Shown here: in pieces, positions 1 to 9,045 of the stretch
Layout of the letters: each line of letters opens with the position of its first letter
Position numbering within the stretch: position 1 is the stretch's first letter
Source: Pseudomonas sp. SCA2728.1_7
GTDB lineage: Bacteria; Pseudomonadota; Gammaproteobacteria; Pseudomonadales; Pseudomonadaceae
DNA length: 64,000 bases
Assembly: GCF_018138145.1 (NCBI RefSeq)
Contig: NZ_CP073104.1
Coordinates: 5,981,001-6,045,000, forward strand
Direction of reading: 5' to 3'
Made by a program: the position numbers and the translations under genes
The notes under the pieces: generated by a model
Database searches by the model: none
Told to the model about the DNA's origin: nothing
What the model saw: the letters and a program-made list of their open reading frames with translations, nothing else

Positions 1-60
1 CGTGCCCTGGAAGAAGCCTTCGAGAAATCCGACAAGCACGCGAAGAAACACAAGGACTGA
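1..60 (+). CDS. 3' end of an unidentified gene
   Basis: The first 20 codons of the window read as an open frame ending in TGA at 58-60. The visible C-terminus is very basic and charged (Lys/His-rich, ending KKHKD). The start and nearly all of the protein lie outside the window, so I cannot identify the family. The open reading up to the edge and the stop followed by a 100-base gap before the thiolase start support a real gene end. Confidence 0.5.
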   Translation, partial: RALEEAFEKSDKHAKKHKD

Positions 61-162
61 GGCGATAGACGCGCATACGCGGGGTGAATGATTGTCGCGG
101 TGGTTGATGCGGTGGACTTATGCTCGGTCCACTCTCAACTGACCACAACAATGAGGTATGCC

Positions 163-1347
163 ATGCGTGAAGTGGTGATCGTCGACAGCGTGCGGACTGG
201 CCTGGCCAAATCCTTTCGCGGCAAGTTCAACCAGACCCGTCCCGATGACATGGCGGCTCATTGCGTCAACGCGCTGCTTGAACGCAATGACATCGACCCG
301 GCCAGCGTCGAGGATTGCATTGTCGGCGCCGGCTCCAACGAAGGCGCGCAGGGTTACAACATCGGCCGCAATGTGGCGGTGCTGTCGCGTCTGGGCACCG
401 GCACCGCCGGCATGACCCTCAACCGTTTCTGTTCATCGGGCTTGCAGGCGATTGCGATTGCTGCCAACCAGATCGCTTCGGGTTGCAGCGACATCATCGT
501 GGCCGGCGGCGTTGAGTCGATCAGTCTGACGATGAAGAGCGTCAACACCGATCACCTGATCAACCCTGTGCTCAAGCAGCAGTCGCCGGGTATTTATTAC
601 ACGATGGGCCAGACCGCCGAAGTGGTCGCGCGACGTTATGGCGTCAGTCGTGAAGCGCAGGATCGTTACTCCCTGCAAAGTCAGATTCGCACTGCGGCGG
701 CGCAGGCCGCCGGGCTGTTCAACGATGAAATCGTACCGATGGCGGTGAAGTATCGCGTCGAGGACAAGAACAGCGGTGAAGTGCAGATTCTCGACGGCGT
801 GGTGGATCGCGACGACTGCAACCGCCCGGACACCACCTATGAAAGTCTCGCAGGACTAAAACCGGTATTCGCCGAGGACGGTTCGGTAACGGCGGGCAAC
901 TCGTCGCAACTGTCCGACGGTGCGTCGATGACACTGGTGATGAGCCTGGAGAAAGCCTTGCAACTGGGGCTCAAGCCGAAAGCGTTTTTCCGTGGTTTCA
1001 CCGTGGCCGGTTGCGAACCGGACGAGATGGGCATCGGCCCGGTGTTCTCGGTGCCGAAGCTGCTCAAGGCCAAGGGTTTGCAGGTGGCGGATATCGACTT
1101 GTGGGAGCTGAACGAGGCGTTTGCTTCGCAGTGCCTGTACAGCCGTGATCGGCTGGAGATCGACAACGATAAGTACAACGTCAATGGCGGCTCGATTTCC
1201 ATTGGGCACCCGTTCGGCATGACCGGGTCGCGGCAGGTCGGGCATCTGGTGCGGGAGTTGCAGCGGCGTAATTTGCGTTATGGGATCGTAACGATGTGTG
1301 TGGGCGGCGGGATGGGCGCGACCGGGTTGTTTGAAGCGGTGCGGTAA
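163..1347 (+). CDS. Thiolase (acetyl-CoA C-acyltransferase family)
   Basis: Thiolase of 394 residues, the usual length of the family, which cleaves 3-ketoacyl-CoA (beta-oxidation) or condenses two acetyl-CoA. The nucleophilic Cys is C90 in the FCSSG motif. The C-terminal catalytic His is H349 in GHPFG, and the second Cys is C379 in the CVGGG motif, so all three active-site elements are intact. I chose ATG 163 because GAGGT at 153-157 is a well-placed ribosome binding site and the protein then begins with the family-typical REVVIVDSVRT; the frame is open back to 88. It stands alone, followed by a REPIN. Degradative (FadA-type) and biosynthetic (AtoB/PhaA-type) roles cannot be separated from motifs. 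Confidence 0.9.
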   Translation: MREVVIVDSVRTGLAKSFRGKFNQTRPDDMAAHCVNALLERNDIDPASVEDCIVGAGSNEGAQGYNIGRNVAVLSRLGTGTAGMTLNRFCSSGLQAIAIAANQIASGCSDIIVAGGVESISLTMKSVNTDHLINPVLKQQSPGIYYTMGQTAEVVARRYGVSREAQDRYSLQSQIRTAAAQAAGLFNDEIVPMAVKYRVEDKNSGEVQILDGVVDRDDCNRPDTTYESLAGLKPVFAEDGSVTAGNSSQLSDGASMTLVMSLEKALQLGLKPKAFFRGFTVAGCEPDEMGIGPVFSVPKLLKAKGLQVADIDLWELNEAFASQCLYSRDRLEIDNDKYNVNGGSISIGHPFGMTGSRQVGHLVRELQRRNLRYGIVTMCVGGGMGATGLFEAVR

Positions 1348-1380
1348 GGCAGGAAGAGTTTTGTAGATGGGTGGATTGCT

Positions 1381-1445
1381 ATCGCGAGCAGGCTCACTCC
1401 TACAGTTGGAATGCGTTCCACTGTAGGAGTGAGCCTGCTCGCGAT
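1381..1445. repeat. REPIN (paired inverted REP), GAGTGAGCC variant
   Basis: Two inverted copies of a REP with the core GGAGTGAGCCTGCTCGCGAT enclose about 20 bases. The arms are near-perfect reverse complements and would fold into one long hairpin. The same variant recurs at 2837-2901 (same 65-base length) and 21816-21904. It lies between the thiolase gene and the small DUF6316-like gene, in non-coding DNA. Confidence 0.9.
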
Positions 1446-1449
1446 GGCA

Positions 1450-1653
1450 TCAGTTGGGTGTCCGGTTGGAATCCAGAAGCTGCATCCGCGCGATATAAGC
1501 CTTTATTTCCTGCTCAGCCTTCTCGGCACTCTCAAACGGCCCTTCAAGGGTATTCTCCCGAGTGCTGAAAAACAGTTCGCCATTGACCCGGCACACCCGG
1601 TCGCTGCGAAAATGCATTTCGGGGGCGCTGTCGCGGGCGCGCATTCCTAACAT
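1450..1653 (-). CDS. Small DUF6316-like protein
   Basis: A 67-residue conserved Pseudomonas protein of unknown function. The sequence carries the pattern RSDRVCRVNGE then FFSTRE then EGPFES and an E-rich helix, which I recognise as the DUF6316-type small protein. The start at 1653 is supported by an AAGGAG ribosome binding site eight bases upstream on the minus strand. No signal peptide or membrane segment is visible. It is transcribed alone, convergent with the thiolase gene across a REPIN. Function unknown; the family name is from memory. Confidence 0.7.
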   Translation of the reverse strand: MLGMRARDSAPEMHFRSDRVCRVNGELFFSTRENTLEGPFESAEKAEQEIKAYIARMQLLDSNRTPN

Positions 1654-1863
1654 GAGCGGTCTCCTTGGTTGATGTGCTGGAAGGGATCCAATGAGCTTAT
1701 GCCTGAAGCACTTGGCTCGCCCGGCCAGCCGATCAACGGCGGCGCGTCAATTTAATGCTGCGACCTGCACAGTTTCATTCGCGTCCTGGCCTTAACTGTC
1801 CCTGTGTGCCGATTCAGGGCGCGCCTAGAATGAGCGCACTTGTCAGCAGGCTTTGGGGTTTAC

Positions 1864-2823
1864 ATGCACATTTCATCCGGTCGCTGGGTCTACGGTCTGT
1901 TCCTGGCGCTGCTGACCGCGTTTCTGTGGGGCATCCTGCCGATCAAACTCAAACAGGTCTTGCTGGTGATGGACCCGATCACGGTGACCTGGTTTCGCCT
2001 GCTGGTGTCCGGCGGCTGCCTGTTCATCTATCTGGCGGCGGTGAAGCGCCTGCCGAGCCGTAAAGTGCTCGGGCCCAAGGGTGGCTGGCTGGTGCTGATG
2101 GCGGTGCTCGGGCTGGTTGGCAACTATGTGTTGTACCTGATGGGGCTCAATTTGCTCAGCCCCGGCACCGCGCAACTGGTGGTGCAAATGGGTCCGATCA
2201 TGTTGCTGATCGCCAGTCTGTTTGTGTTCAAGGAACGCTTCAGTATCGGTCAGGGCATTGGTCTGGCGGTGCTGTTGATCGGTTTTGTGCTGTTCTTCAA
2301 TCAGCGCCTGGCCGAGCTGCTGACCTCGCTGTCGGATTACACCGCAGGGGTTTTGCTGGTGCTGTTGGCGTCGACGGTGTGGACCTTCTATGCGCTGGGC
2401 CAGAAGCAATTGCTGACGGTGTGGAATTCGCTGCAGGTGATGATGGTGATCTATCTGTTCTGTGCGCTGTTGCTGACACCGTGGGTGCATCCGCTCGAAG
2501 CGCTGAACTTGAGTCCGCTGCAGGGCTGGCTGTTGCTGGCATGCTGCATGAACACATTGATTGCCTATGGCGCATTTGCTGAGGCACTGGCGCATTGGGA
2601 GGCATCGCGGGTCAGCGCGACGTTGGCGATTACGCCGTTGGTGACGTTTGGCGCGGTGGCGATTGCAGCCGGGGTCTGGCCGGAGTATGTGCATGCCGAG
2701 CAGATCAATGGGTTGGGTTATGGCGGGGCGGTGCTGGTGGTACTGGGGTCGGCCCTGGTGGCGTTGGGGCCATCGTTGATTGCCGGGCTCAAGGCGCGGC
2801 GGATGAAGATGGCGGCAGGCTAA
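1864..2823 (+). CDS. DMT-superfamily transporter (EamA)
   Basis: An integral membrane protein of 319 residues with about ten hydrophobic segments arranged as two EamA repeats, the standard architecture of drug/metabolite exporters. The first repeat opens with FLWGILPIKLK. The second half contains the typical ASTVWTFYALGQK segment. ATG 1864 is preferred over an upstream in-frame TTG at 1840 because the first membrane helix begins shortly after it; the ribosome binding site (GGGGT) is weak. Relatives include RarD-like permeases and amino-acid or metabolite exporters. The substrate cannot be read from sequence. Confidence 0.85.
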   Translation: MHISSGRWVYGLFLALLTAFLWGILPIKLKQVLLVMDPITVTWFRLLVSGGCLFIYLAAVKRLPSRKVLGPKGGWLVLMAVLGLVGNYVLYLMGLNLLSPGTAQLVVQMGPIMLLIASLFVFKERFSIGQGIGLAVLLIGFVLFFNQRLAELLTSLSDYTAGVLLVLLASTVWTFYALGQKQLLTVWNSLQVMMVIYLFCALLLTPWVHPLEALNLSPLQGWLLLACCMNTLIAYGAFAEALAHWEASRVSATLAITPLVTFGAVAIAAGVWPEYVHAEQINGLGYGGAVLVVLGSALVALGPSLIAGLKARRMKMAAG

Positions 2824-2836
2824 CCGCGTCAGGGCC

Positions 2837-2901
2837 ATCGCGAGCAGGCTCACTCCTACATTTGGAACGCATTCCCTTGTAGGAGTGAGCCTGCTCGCGA
2901 T
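2837..2901. repeat. REPIN, GAGTGAGCC variant
   Basis: A 65-base inverted pair of the same REP as at 1381, separated from the transporter stop by 13 bases and from the fumC stop by 25. It lies between the convergent 3' ends of the transporter and fumC genes, a classic REP position where it may stabilise both messages. Confidence 0.9.
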
Positions 2902-2926
2902 GACTTATTAGGAAACGCTACAAATC

Positions 2927-4321
2927 TCAGCCCTTGGCGCCAGCCTCGATCATATTCTCTGGCCGCACCCACGCATCAAACTCTTCATCGGTCAGATACC
3001 CCAGCGCCAACGCCGCCTCACGCAAGGTCAGCCCTTCGCTGTAGGCCTTCTTGGCAATCTCCGCCGACTTGTCATAGCCGATGTGCGGGTTCAGCGCCGT
3101 CACCAGCATCAACCCACGCTCGAGATGTCGCGCCATGACCTCGGCATCCGGCTCTAGCCCGGCAATGCAGTGCTGCTGGAAGTTGCTGCAGCCATCGGCC
3201 AGCAGACGAATCGATTGCAGCAGGTTATGGATGATCACCGGTTTGAACACGTTCAGCTGCAAGTGGCCCTGACTCGCGGCAATGCCGATGGTCACGTCGT
3301 TGCCCAGTACCTGACAGGCGAGCATCGACAATGCCTCGCACTGGGTCGGATTGACCTTGCCCGGCATGATCGAGCTGCCCGGCTCATTCGCCGGCAGCCG
3401 CACTTCGGCAAAACCTGCGCGTGGGCCGGAGCCGAGCAGACGCAGGTCGTTGGCGATTTTCATCAGCGCCACGGCGAGGGTTTTTAGCGCGCCCGACAGG
3501 CTGGTCAGCGGTTCGTGGCCGGCGAGGGCGGCGAACTTGTTCGGCGCGGTGACGAACGGCAGGCCTGAGAGCGCCGCCAGCTCTGCGGCAATCGCTTCAC
3601 CAAAACCGTGCGGCGAATTCAGCCCGGTACCGACCGCGGTGCCGCCCTGGGCCAGTTCACACACCGCTGGCAGTGCGGCGCGGATCGCGCGTTCGGCGTA
3701 ATCCAGCTGCGCGATGAAACCCGACAGCTCCTGACCGAAGGTAATCGGCGTCGCGTCCATCATGTGTGTGCGTCCGGTTTTCACCAGTTTCATGTGCCGC
3801 GCCGCCAGTTCAGCGAGGCCGCCGGACAGCTCGGCAATCGCCGGCAGCAGTTGTTCCTGCACGGCCTGGGCGGTGGCGATGCTCATGGCGGTGGGGAAGC
3901 AGTCGTTGGAGCTTTGCGAGCGGTTGACGTGGTCGTTCGGGTGCACCGGCGTCTTGCCGCCGCGCGGGTTGCCGGCCAGCTCGTTGGCACGACCGGCGAT
4001 CACTTCGTTGACGTTCATGTTGCTCTGGGTGCCGCTGCCGGTCTGCCAGACCACCAGCGGAAACTGGTCGTCGTGCTGGCCGTCGAGCACTTCGTCGGCG
4101 GCCTGTTCGATCAGGCGGGCGATGTCGGCGGGCAGGTCGCCGTTGCGGTCATTGACGCGGGCGGCGGCTTTCTTGATCAGGGCCAGGGCGTGCAGCACCG
4201 GCAGCGGCATGCGTTCCTGACCAATGGCGAAGTTGATCAGCGAGCGTTGCGTCTGAGCACCCCAGTAAGCGTCGTCCGGGACTTCGATCTGGCCCAGGCT
4301 GTCGGTTTCGATACGGCTCAT
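2927..4321 (-). CDS. fumC: Class II fumarate hydratase
   Basis: Fumarase C, 464 residues, interconverting fumarate and L-malate in the TCA cycle as a cytosolic, iron-independent homotetramer. The fumarase/aspartase signature [11 protein letters not shown] starts at G315 and includes the mobile-loop catalytic Ser. The [11 protein letters not shown] and [13 protein letters not shown] motifs are also present. The start at 4321 ([10 protein letters not shown]) matches the family N-terminus; the frame extends to 4450 without a better start. The neighbours to its right (DUF2059 and BolA genes) match the P. aeruginosa fumC2 neighbourhood, so this is probably fumC2 rather than the iron-regulated fumC1. 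Confidence 0.95.
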   Translation of the reverse strand: MSRIETDSLGQIEVPDDAYWGAQTQRSLINFAIGQERMPLPVLHALALIKKAAARVNDRNGDLPADIARLIEQAADEVLDGQHDDQFPLVVWQTGSGTQSNMNVNEVIAGRANELAGNPRGGKTPVHPNDHVNRSQSSNDCFPTAMSIATAQAVQEQLLPAIAELSGGLAELAARHMKLVKTGRTHMMDATPITFGQELSGFIAQLDYAERAIRAALPAVCELAQGGTAVGTGLNSPHGFGEAIAAELAALSGLPFVTAPNKFAALAGHEPLTSLSGALKTLAVALMKIANDLRLLGSGPRAGFAEVRLPANEPGSSIMPGKVNPTQCEALSMLACQVLGNDVTIGIAASQGHLQLNVFKPVIIHNLLQSIRLLADGCSNFQQHCIAGLEPDAEVMARHLERGLMLVTALNPHIGYDKSAEIAKKAYSEGLTLREAALALGYLTDEEFDAWVRPENMIEAGAKG

Positions 4322-4514
4322 CGTGCACACTCCTGTTGGTCTGTTTGCGCAGTTTAGGCCGGCATCGGCCGTGGTGGTTCCATCGAGCCGATTGTTGACC
4401 GGTAAAACCCCGCCAATCAAGCGCGGCAAGGCTCGGGGGTTGAGCGACAAGGTTTTTTAGGCGCAGAATGGTCGCCCTTGGGGTTTGACCTCGCTTTGCT
4501 TAAAAGGAAACTCG

Positions 4515-5030
4515 ATGACTCGTCTTCGTGCCATCTGCACCGCGGTTGCACTGGTTTGCGCCAGCGGCCAGGTGCTTGCCGATACCGCCAGCCACAACGC
4601 CAGTGCCGAAGCTTTCCTGACCCTGGCGCACGCTGACAAGCTGGGCACTCCGGTGTACATGCAAGTGCAGCAAATGTTCGCTCAGCGTTTTGAACAGACC
4701 AAAGCCCCGGAAGCCAAGAAAGCCGTACTGGAAACTTACCAGGCCAAGGCCAACGCCGCCCTGGATCAGGCCATCGGCTGGAACAAGCTCAAGCCTGACA
4801 TGGTCAAGCTCTACACCACTAATTTCAGCGAATCCGAGCTGAAAGATCTGGTCGCGTTCTATCAGTCGCCACTGGGCAAGAAAGTCCTGGAAAAAATGCC
4901 GCAGCTGACTCAGCAATCGGCCCAGATGACCCAGGCCAAACTGGAAAGCGCCGTACCTGTCGTCAACAAGCTGCTCGACGACATGACCAAAGAGCTGACC
5001 CCGGCAGCGCCTGCGGCCAAGAAGAAGTAA
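4515..5030 (+). CDS. Secreted DUF2059 protein
   Basis: A 171-residue exported protein. An N-terminal signal peptide (charged MTRLR, hydrophobic core, VLA before D23) should be cleaved after A22. The mature part holds the helical DUF2059 domain, with the TNFSESELKDLVAFYQSPLG motif near residues 110-130, and ends with a Pro/Ala/Lys tail. The family is periplasmic and of unknown function. ATG 4515 has AAAGGAA upstream. The bolA gene follows 12 bases downstream, suggesting co-transcription. Divergent from fumC, with a 193-base shared upstream gap. Confidence 0.85.
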   Translation: MTRLRAICTAVALVCASGQVLADTASHNASAEAFLTLAHADKLGTPVYMQVQQMFAQRFEQTKAPEAKKAVLETYQAKANAALDQAIGWNKLKPDMVKLYTTNFSESELKDLVAFYQSPLGKKVLEKMPQLTQQSAQMTQAKLESAVPVVNKLLDDMTKELTPAAPAAKKK

Positions 5031-5042
5031 GCGGAGTTCGTG

Positions 5043-5342
5043 ATGACCATGCAACAACGCATCGAATCGACGCTGGCGCTGCTTCAGCCTGAGCACCTGC
5101 AAGTGCTGGATGAAAGCCACATGCACAGTCGCGGGTTACAGACGCACTTCAAGGCAGTGGTGGTCAGCGCGCAGTTCGACGGCCTGAACCGGGTCAAGCG
5201 CCACCAGAAAGTCTACGGCACGCTCGGCGAGCTGATGGGCGAGTTCCATGCGTTGGCGCTGCACACCTACACCCCGCAGGAATGGGCAGAGATCGACGCC
5301 GCCCCGGCGTCGCCGACCTGTGCCGGCGGCAGCAAGCATTAA
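5043..5342 (+). CDS. bolA: BolA family protein
   Basis: A 99-residue BolA/IbaG-type protein. These bind monothiol glutaredoxin and an Fe-S cluster, and affect cell morphology and stress responses. The conserved helix-turn region FKAVVVSAQFDGLNRVKRHQKVY and the HALALHTYTP motif are intact, including the invariant His residues. ATG 5043 is preferred (GGAG five to six bases upstream); GTG 5040 and ATG 5049 are alternatives. It is the last gene before a strong terminator at 5368 and probably shares a message with the DUF2059 gene. Confidence 0.9.
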   Translation: MTMQQRIESTLALLQPEHLQVLDESHMHSRGLQTHFKAVVVSAQFDGLNRVKRHQKVYGTLGELMGEFHALALHTYTPQEWAEIDAAPASPTCAGGSKH

Positions 5343-5367
5343 GCTTCGGTTTTTTGCTAGAATCCGC

Positions 5368-5399
5368 AACGCGCCGCTCACCCGGCGCGTTTTTTTTTT
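5368..5399 (+). terminator. Rho-independent terminator after bolA
   Basis: A GC-rich stem (AACGCGCCG paired with CGGCGCGTT) with a four-to-five-base loop is followed by a run of nine or more T. It lies 26 bases after the bolA stop and separates it from trhO. Confidence 0.9.
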
Positions 5400-5445
5400 G
5401 AATCCGGTTCACCCTTTGCGAGGGTAGCCACCTGGAGAAATACCC

Positions 5446-6387
5446 ATGACACAACCGATTGTCGTGGCGGCACTGTATAAGTTCGTCACCCTCGAAGATT
5501 ACGTTGACCTGCGCGAGCCGTTGCTGCAAGCGATGGTCGACAACCAGATCAAAGGCACCCTGCTGATCGCCGAAGAAGGCATCAACGGCACGGTGTCCGG
5601 CAGCCGCGAAGGCATCGACGGCCTGCTCGCCTGGCTGAAGAACGACCCGCGCATGATCGACATCGATCACAAAGAGTCGTACTGCGACGAGCAGCCGTTC
5701 TATCGCACCAAAGTCAAACTGAAGAAAGAGATCGTCACCCTCGGTGTCGAAGGCGTCGACCCGAACAAAAAAGTCGGTACTTACGTTGATCCGCAAGACT
5801 GGAACGCGTTGATCAGCGACCCCGAAGTGCTGCTGATCGACACCCGTAACGATTACGAAGTGTCGATCGGCACCTTCGAAGGTGCCATCGATCCGAAAAC
5901 CACCAGTTTTCGCGAATTCCCCGACTACATCAAAGAACACTTCAACCCGGCCGTGCACAAGAAAGTCGCGATGTTCTGCACCGGTGGCATTCGCTGCGAG
6001 AAAGCCTCGAGCTACATGCTCGGCGAAGGCTACGAAGAGGTTTACCACCTCAAGGGCGGCATCCTGAAGTACCTCGAAGAGGTGCCGCAGGAGGAAACCA
6101 AATGGCAGGGCGACTGCTTCGTGTTCGACAACCGCGTGACCGTGCGTCACGACCTCAGCGAAGGCGACTACGATCAATGTCATGCCTGCCGCACACCGGT
6201 CAGTGTTGAAGATCGCGCTTCGGAGCATTATGTGGCCGGCATCAGCTGCCCGCATTGCTGGGACAAGCTGAGCGAGAAGACCCGCCGCAGCGCCATCGAT
6301 CGGCAGAAGCAGATCGAACTGGCCAAGGCGCGCAACATGCCGCACCCGATCGGCTACAACTACAAGCAAGCATCCACCGAGGCTTAA
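5446..6387 (+). CDS. trhO: tRNA uridine-34 hydroxylase (rhodanese domain)
   Basis: TrhO/YceA, 313 residues, hydroxylates U34 of certain tRNAs to 5-hydroxyuridine in the cmo5U/mo5U pathway. The N-terminal acylphosphatase-like domain contains [10 protein letters not shown]. The rhodanese domain spans about residues 125-225, with the catalytic Cys C178 in [10 protein letters not shown] Cys-rich C-terminal tail follows (CHACRTPV and CPHCWDK), probably a zinc-binding element typical of the longer family members. The start at 5446 follows a GGAGAAA ribosome binding site. The DsbA-like gene begins two bases after its stop. Confidence 0.93.
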   Translation: MTQPIVVAALYKFVTLEDYVDLREPLLQAMVDNQIKGTLLIAEEGINGTVSGSREGIDGLLAWLKNDPRMIDIDHKESYCDEQPFYRTKVKLKKEIVTLGVEGVDPNKKVGTYVDPQDWNALISDPEVLLIDTRNDYEVSIGTFEGAIDPKTTSFREFPDYIKEHFNPAVHKKVAMFCTGGIRCEKASSYMLGEGYEEVYHLKGGILKYLEEVPQEETKWQGDCFVFDNRVTVRHDLSEGDYDQCHACRTPVSVEDRASEHYVAGISCPHCWDKLSEKTRRSAIDRQKQIELAKARNMPHPIGYNYKQASTEA

Positions 6388-6389
6388 CC

Positions 6390-7025
6390 ATGTCTGCGCG
6401 CCTGCTCTATGTGATGGATCCGATGTGTTCGTGGTGCTGGGGATTTGCTCCGGTGGCCAAGGCATTGGTCGAGCAGGCGCAAGCAGCCGGGGTCGAGTTG
6501 CATCTGGTGGTTGGCGGTTTACGCACCGGTAGCGGTTCGGCGCTGGAGCCGACCACGCGTCGTTACATTCTTGAGCATTGGCAAGCGGTCACCGATGCCA
6601 CCGGCCAGCCGTTCAAGTTTGACGGTGCGTTGCCCGACGGTTTCGTCTACGACACCGAGCCGGCCTGCCGCGCAATCGTCACCGCGCGCAGCCTGGCACC
6701 GGATTGCGCGTGGACACTGGTCGGGCTGATCCAGCAGGCGTTTTACGCTGAAGGTCGCGATGTCACCCAGGCCAGTGTGCTGGTGGAATTGGCGGAGAAG
6801 GCCGGCGTGCCGCGCATCGAGTTCGCTGCATTGTTTGATCATGCCGATCAACATAAAGCGACTCAGGCCGATTTCAGTTGGGTGCAGGATCTCGGCATCG
6901 CCGGTTTCCCGACCCTGCTCGCCGAACGCAATGGCCAACTGGCCCTGCTGACCAACGGCTATCAACCGCTCAGTGAACTGTCGCCGTTACTGGGTCGATG
7001 GCTGGAGCGTGCGGCCTGTGTCTGA
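6390..7025 (+). CDS. DsbA-family thioredoxin-fold protein
   Basis: A 211-residue thioredoxin-fold protein of the DsbA/FrnE type. The active site is C13-S-W-C16, right at the N-terminus and without a signal peptide, so it is expected in the cytosol, unlike true DsbA. The cis-Pro motif is in GIAGFPTLLAE near residue 175. The start at ATG 6390 directly follows the trhO stop. The ABC-transporter gene begins inside its last codons, so trhO, this gene and the exporter form a tight operon. The substrate is unknown. Confidence 0.85.
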   Translation: MSARLLYVMDPMCSWCWGFAPVAKALVEQAQAAGVELHLVVGGLRTGSGSALEPTTRRYILEHWQAVTDATGQPFKFDGALPDGFVYDTEPACRAIVTARSLAPDCAWTLVGLIQQAFYAEGRDVTQASVLVELAEKAGVPRIEFAALFDHADQHKATQADFSWVQDLGIAGFPTLLAERNGQLALLTNGYQPLSELSPLLGRWLERAACV

Positions 7026-8844
7026 CCTGGCCGATGACACGCCAGCCGTAAAGCGTGTCGACCGGCTGAGCTGGGCAGAAGTCCGGCGACTGGCACTCAC
7101 TCACAAAAAATCCCTGTGGATCGCCAACGGCGTGGCTGTGCTGGCGACGTTGTGCAGCGTGCCGATTCCGTTGCTGTTGCCGTTGCTGGTGGACGAAGTC
7201 CTGCTCGGCCACGGCGATGCTGCGCTGAAAGTCATGAACCATGTGCTGCCGACGATGTGGCAGCAGGCGGCGGGTTACATCGGCCTGATGTTGTTGGTCA
7301 CCCTGACGTTGCGATGTGGCTCGCTGTGCTTTGGCGTGTTGCAGTCGCGGCTGTTCGCACGGCTGGCCAAAGACATCGTCTATCGCATTCGCGTGCGCTT
7401 GATCGAACGCCTCAAGCGGATTTCCCTCGGCGAATACGAAAGCCTCGGCAGCGGCACGGTGACGACGCACTTGGTCACCGATCTGGATACCCTCGACAAA
7501 TTCGTTGGCGAAACTCTTAGCCGCTTTCTGGTGGCGATGCTCACACTGGTTGGCACCGCGAGCATCCTGATGTGGATGCACTGGAAGCTGGCGCTGCTGA
7601 TTCTGCTGTTCAACCCGCTGGTGATCTACGCCACGGTGCAGTTGGGCAAACGGGTCAAACACCTGAAGAAACTCGAGAACGACAGCACCTCGCGCTTCAC
7701 TCAGGCGTTGAGCGAAACCCTCGATGCGATTCAGGAAATCCGCGCCGGCAACCGTCAGGGCTTCTTTCTCGGGCGACTCGGTCTGCGCGCACAGGAAGTG
7801 CGCAATTACGCGGTCAACTCGCAGTGGAAAACCGACGCTTCCAACCGCGCCAGCGGCTTGTTGTTTCAGTTCGGCATCGATATTTTCCGCGCGGCGGCGA
7901 TGCTCACGGTGTTGTTCTCCGACCTGTCGATCGGCCAGATGCTCGCGGTGTTCAGTTACCTGTGGTTCATGATCGGCCCGGTCGAACAACTGCTCAATCT
8001 GCAATACGCCTATTACGCGGCGGGCGGGGCGTTGACGCGGATCAACGAACTGCTGGCGCGCGCCGATGAGCCGCAATATCCCGGCGGCGTCGATCCGTTC
8101 AAGGGCCGTGACACCGTCGGCATTCAGGTGCAAGGCCTGAGCTTCGGCTACGGCGATGAACTGGTGCTGGATCAACTGAATCTGTCGATTGCTCCCGGTG
8201 AAAAAGTCGCGATTGTTGGCGCCAGCGGCGGCGGCAAAAGTACCCTGGTGCAATTGCTCCTCGGTCTGTACACGCCGCTGGCCGGCACCATCCGTTTCGG
8301 CGGCTCGACCCAGCAGGAGATCGGCCTGGAAACGGTGCGGGAAAACGTTGCCGTGGTGCTGCAACACCCGGCACTGTTCAACGATACCGTGCGCGCCAAC
8401 CTGACCATGGGCCGCACTCGCAGCGACGAAGCCTGCTGGCAGGCGCTGGAAATCGCTCAGCTCGAAGCGACCATCCGTGCTTTGCCCAATGGCCTGGACA
8501 GTATCGTCGGCCGCTCCGGCGTGCGCTTGTCGGGCGGTCAACGGCAACGCCTGGCCATCGCGCGGATGATCCTCGCCGAGCCGAAAGTCGTCATCCTCGA
8601 CGAAGCCACTTCGGCCCTCGACGCCGCCACCGAATACAACCTGCATCAGGCCATGGCGCGTTTCCTCAATGGCCGCACCACGCTGATCATTGCTCACCGA
8701 CTGTCGGCGGTGAAACAGGCTGATCGCGTGCTGGTGTTCGATGGCGGTCAGGTCGCTGAAGACGGCGATCATCAGCAGTTGATCGCTGACGGTGGCCTGT
8801 ATGCCAAGCTCTATGGTCACCTGCAGCAGATCCAGCGCCCTTGA
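7018..8844 (+). CDS. ABC transporter, fused permease and ATPase
   Basis: An ABC exporter half-transporter of about 608 residues with the permease (six membrane helices, residues ~40-330) fused to an ATPase. Walker A is GASGGGKST at 401-409, the signature LSGGQRQR starts at 504 and Walker B VVILDEA at 524-530, so ATP hydrolysis should be intact. The family (MsbA/LipA-like, multidrug or lipid exporters) works as a homodimer in the inner membrane. I favour the GTG start at 7018, eight bases inside the upstream gene, because GGAG at 7003 is at usable distance; GTG 7009 and a further upstream GTG are possible. The position matches P. aeruginosa PA0860. The substrate is unknown. Confidence 0.85.
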   Translation: MSDLADDTPAVKRVDRLSWAEVRRLALTHKKSLWIANGVAVLATLCSVPIPLLLPLLVDEVLLGHGDAALKVMNHVLPTMWQQAAGYIGLMLLVTLTLRCGSLCFGVLQSRLFARLAKDIVYRIRVRLIERLKRISLGEYESLGSGTVTTHLVTDLDTLDKFVGETLSRFLVAMLTLVGTASILMWMHWKLALLILLFNPLVIYATVQLGKRVKHLKKLENDSTSRFTQALSETLDAIQEIRAGNRQGFFLGRLGLRAQEVRNYAVNSQWKTDASNRASGLLFQFGIDIFRAAAMLTVLFSDLSIGQMLAVFSYLWFMIGPVEQLLNLQYAYYAAGGALTRINELLARADEPQYPGGVDPFKGRDTVGIQVQGLSFGYGDELVLDQLNLSIAPGEKVAIVGASGGGKSTLVQLLLGLYTPLAGTIRFGGSTQQEIGLETVRENVAVVLQHPALFNDTVRANLTMGRTRSDEACWQALEIAQLEATIRALPNGLDSIVGRSGVRLSGGQRQRLAIARMILAEPKVVILDEATSALDAATEYNLHQAMARFLNGRTTLIIAHRLSAVKQADRVLVFDGGQVAEDGDHQQLIADGGLYAKLYGHLQQIQRP

Positions 8845-8909
8845 GTTTCGTTCCGGTTTCTGTGCTTAGTGCTTGAATTGCATTGAGTAAAATCAACCGG
8901 AACGCTCAA
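8841..8909. repeat. Interrupted inverted repeat between the ABC gene and rbdA
   Basis: TTGAG(TTT)CGTTCCGGTT at 8841-8858 is matched by AACCGGAACGCTCAA at 8895-8909: 15 paired bases with a three-base bulge around a 36-base loop. It begins within the ABC-gene stop codon region and lies 137 bases upstream of the rbdA start. There is no T-run, so it is not an ordinary terminator; a regulatory structure or protein-binding dyad is possible. Confidence 0.6.
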
Positions 8910-9045
8910 GCAGACCAGCCATTTGCACAATCGACCCAGAGGACGGCAGAGCTGTCCCTTTGACTTGGCGAAAATTAGCCTAGGCTGAGCTGTCAGGAGC
9001 GGGATTTTCCGGTGTTCATCTGGCAGTGCTTGCGCAAGGGATCTC

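Noticed and set aside
1873..2853. A 326-codon leftward frame opposite the DMT transporter
   Set aside because: Gln/His/Arg-rich composition typical of the antisense of a GC-rich membrane-protein gene; no domain pattern and no ribosome binding site.
6970..8820. Long leftward frame opposite the ABC exporter
   Set aside because: Its low-complexity Gln/His/Arg content mirrors the ABC gene; the plus-strand Walker A, signature and Walker B motifs show which strand codes.
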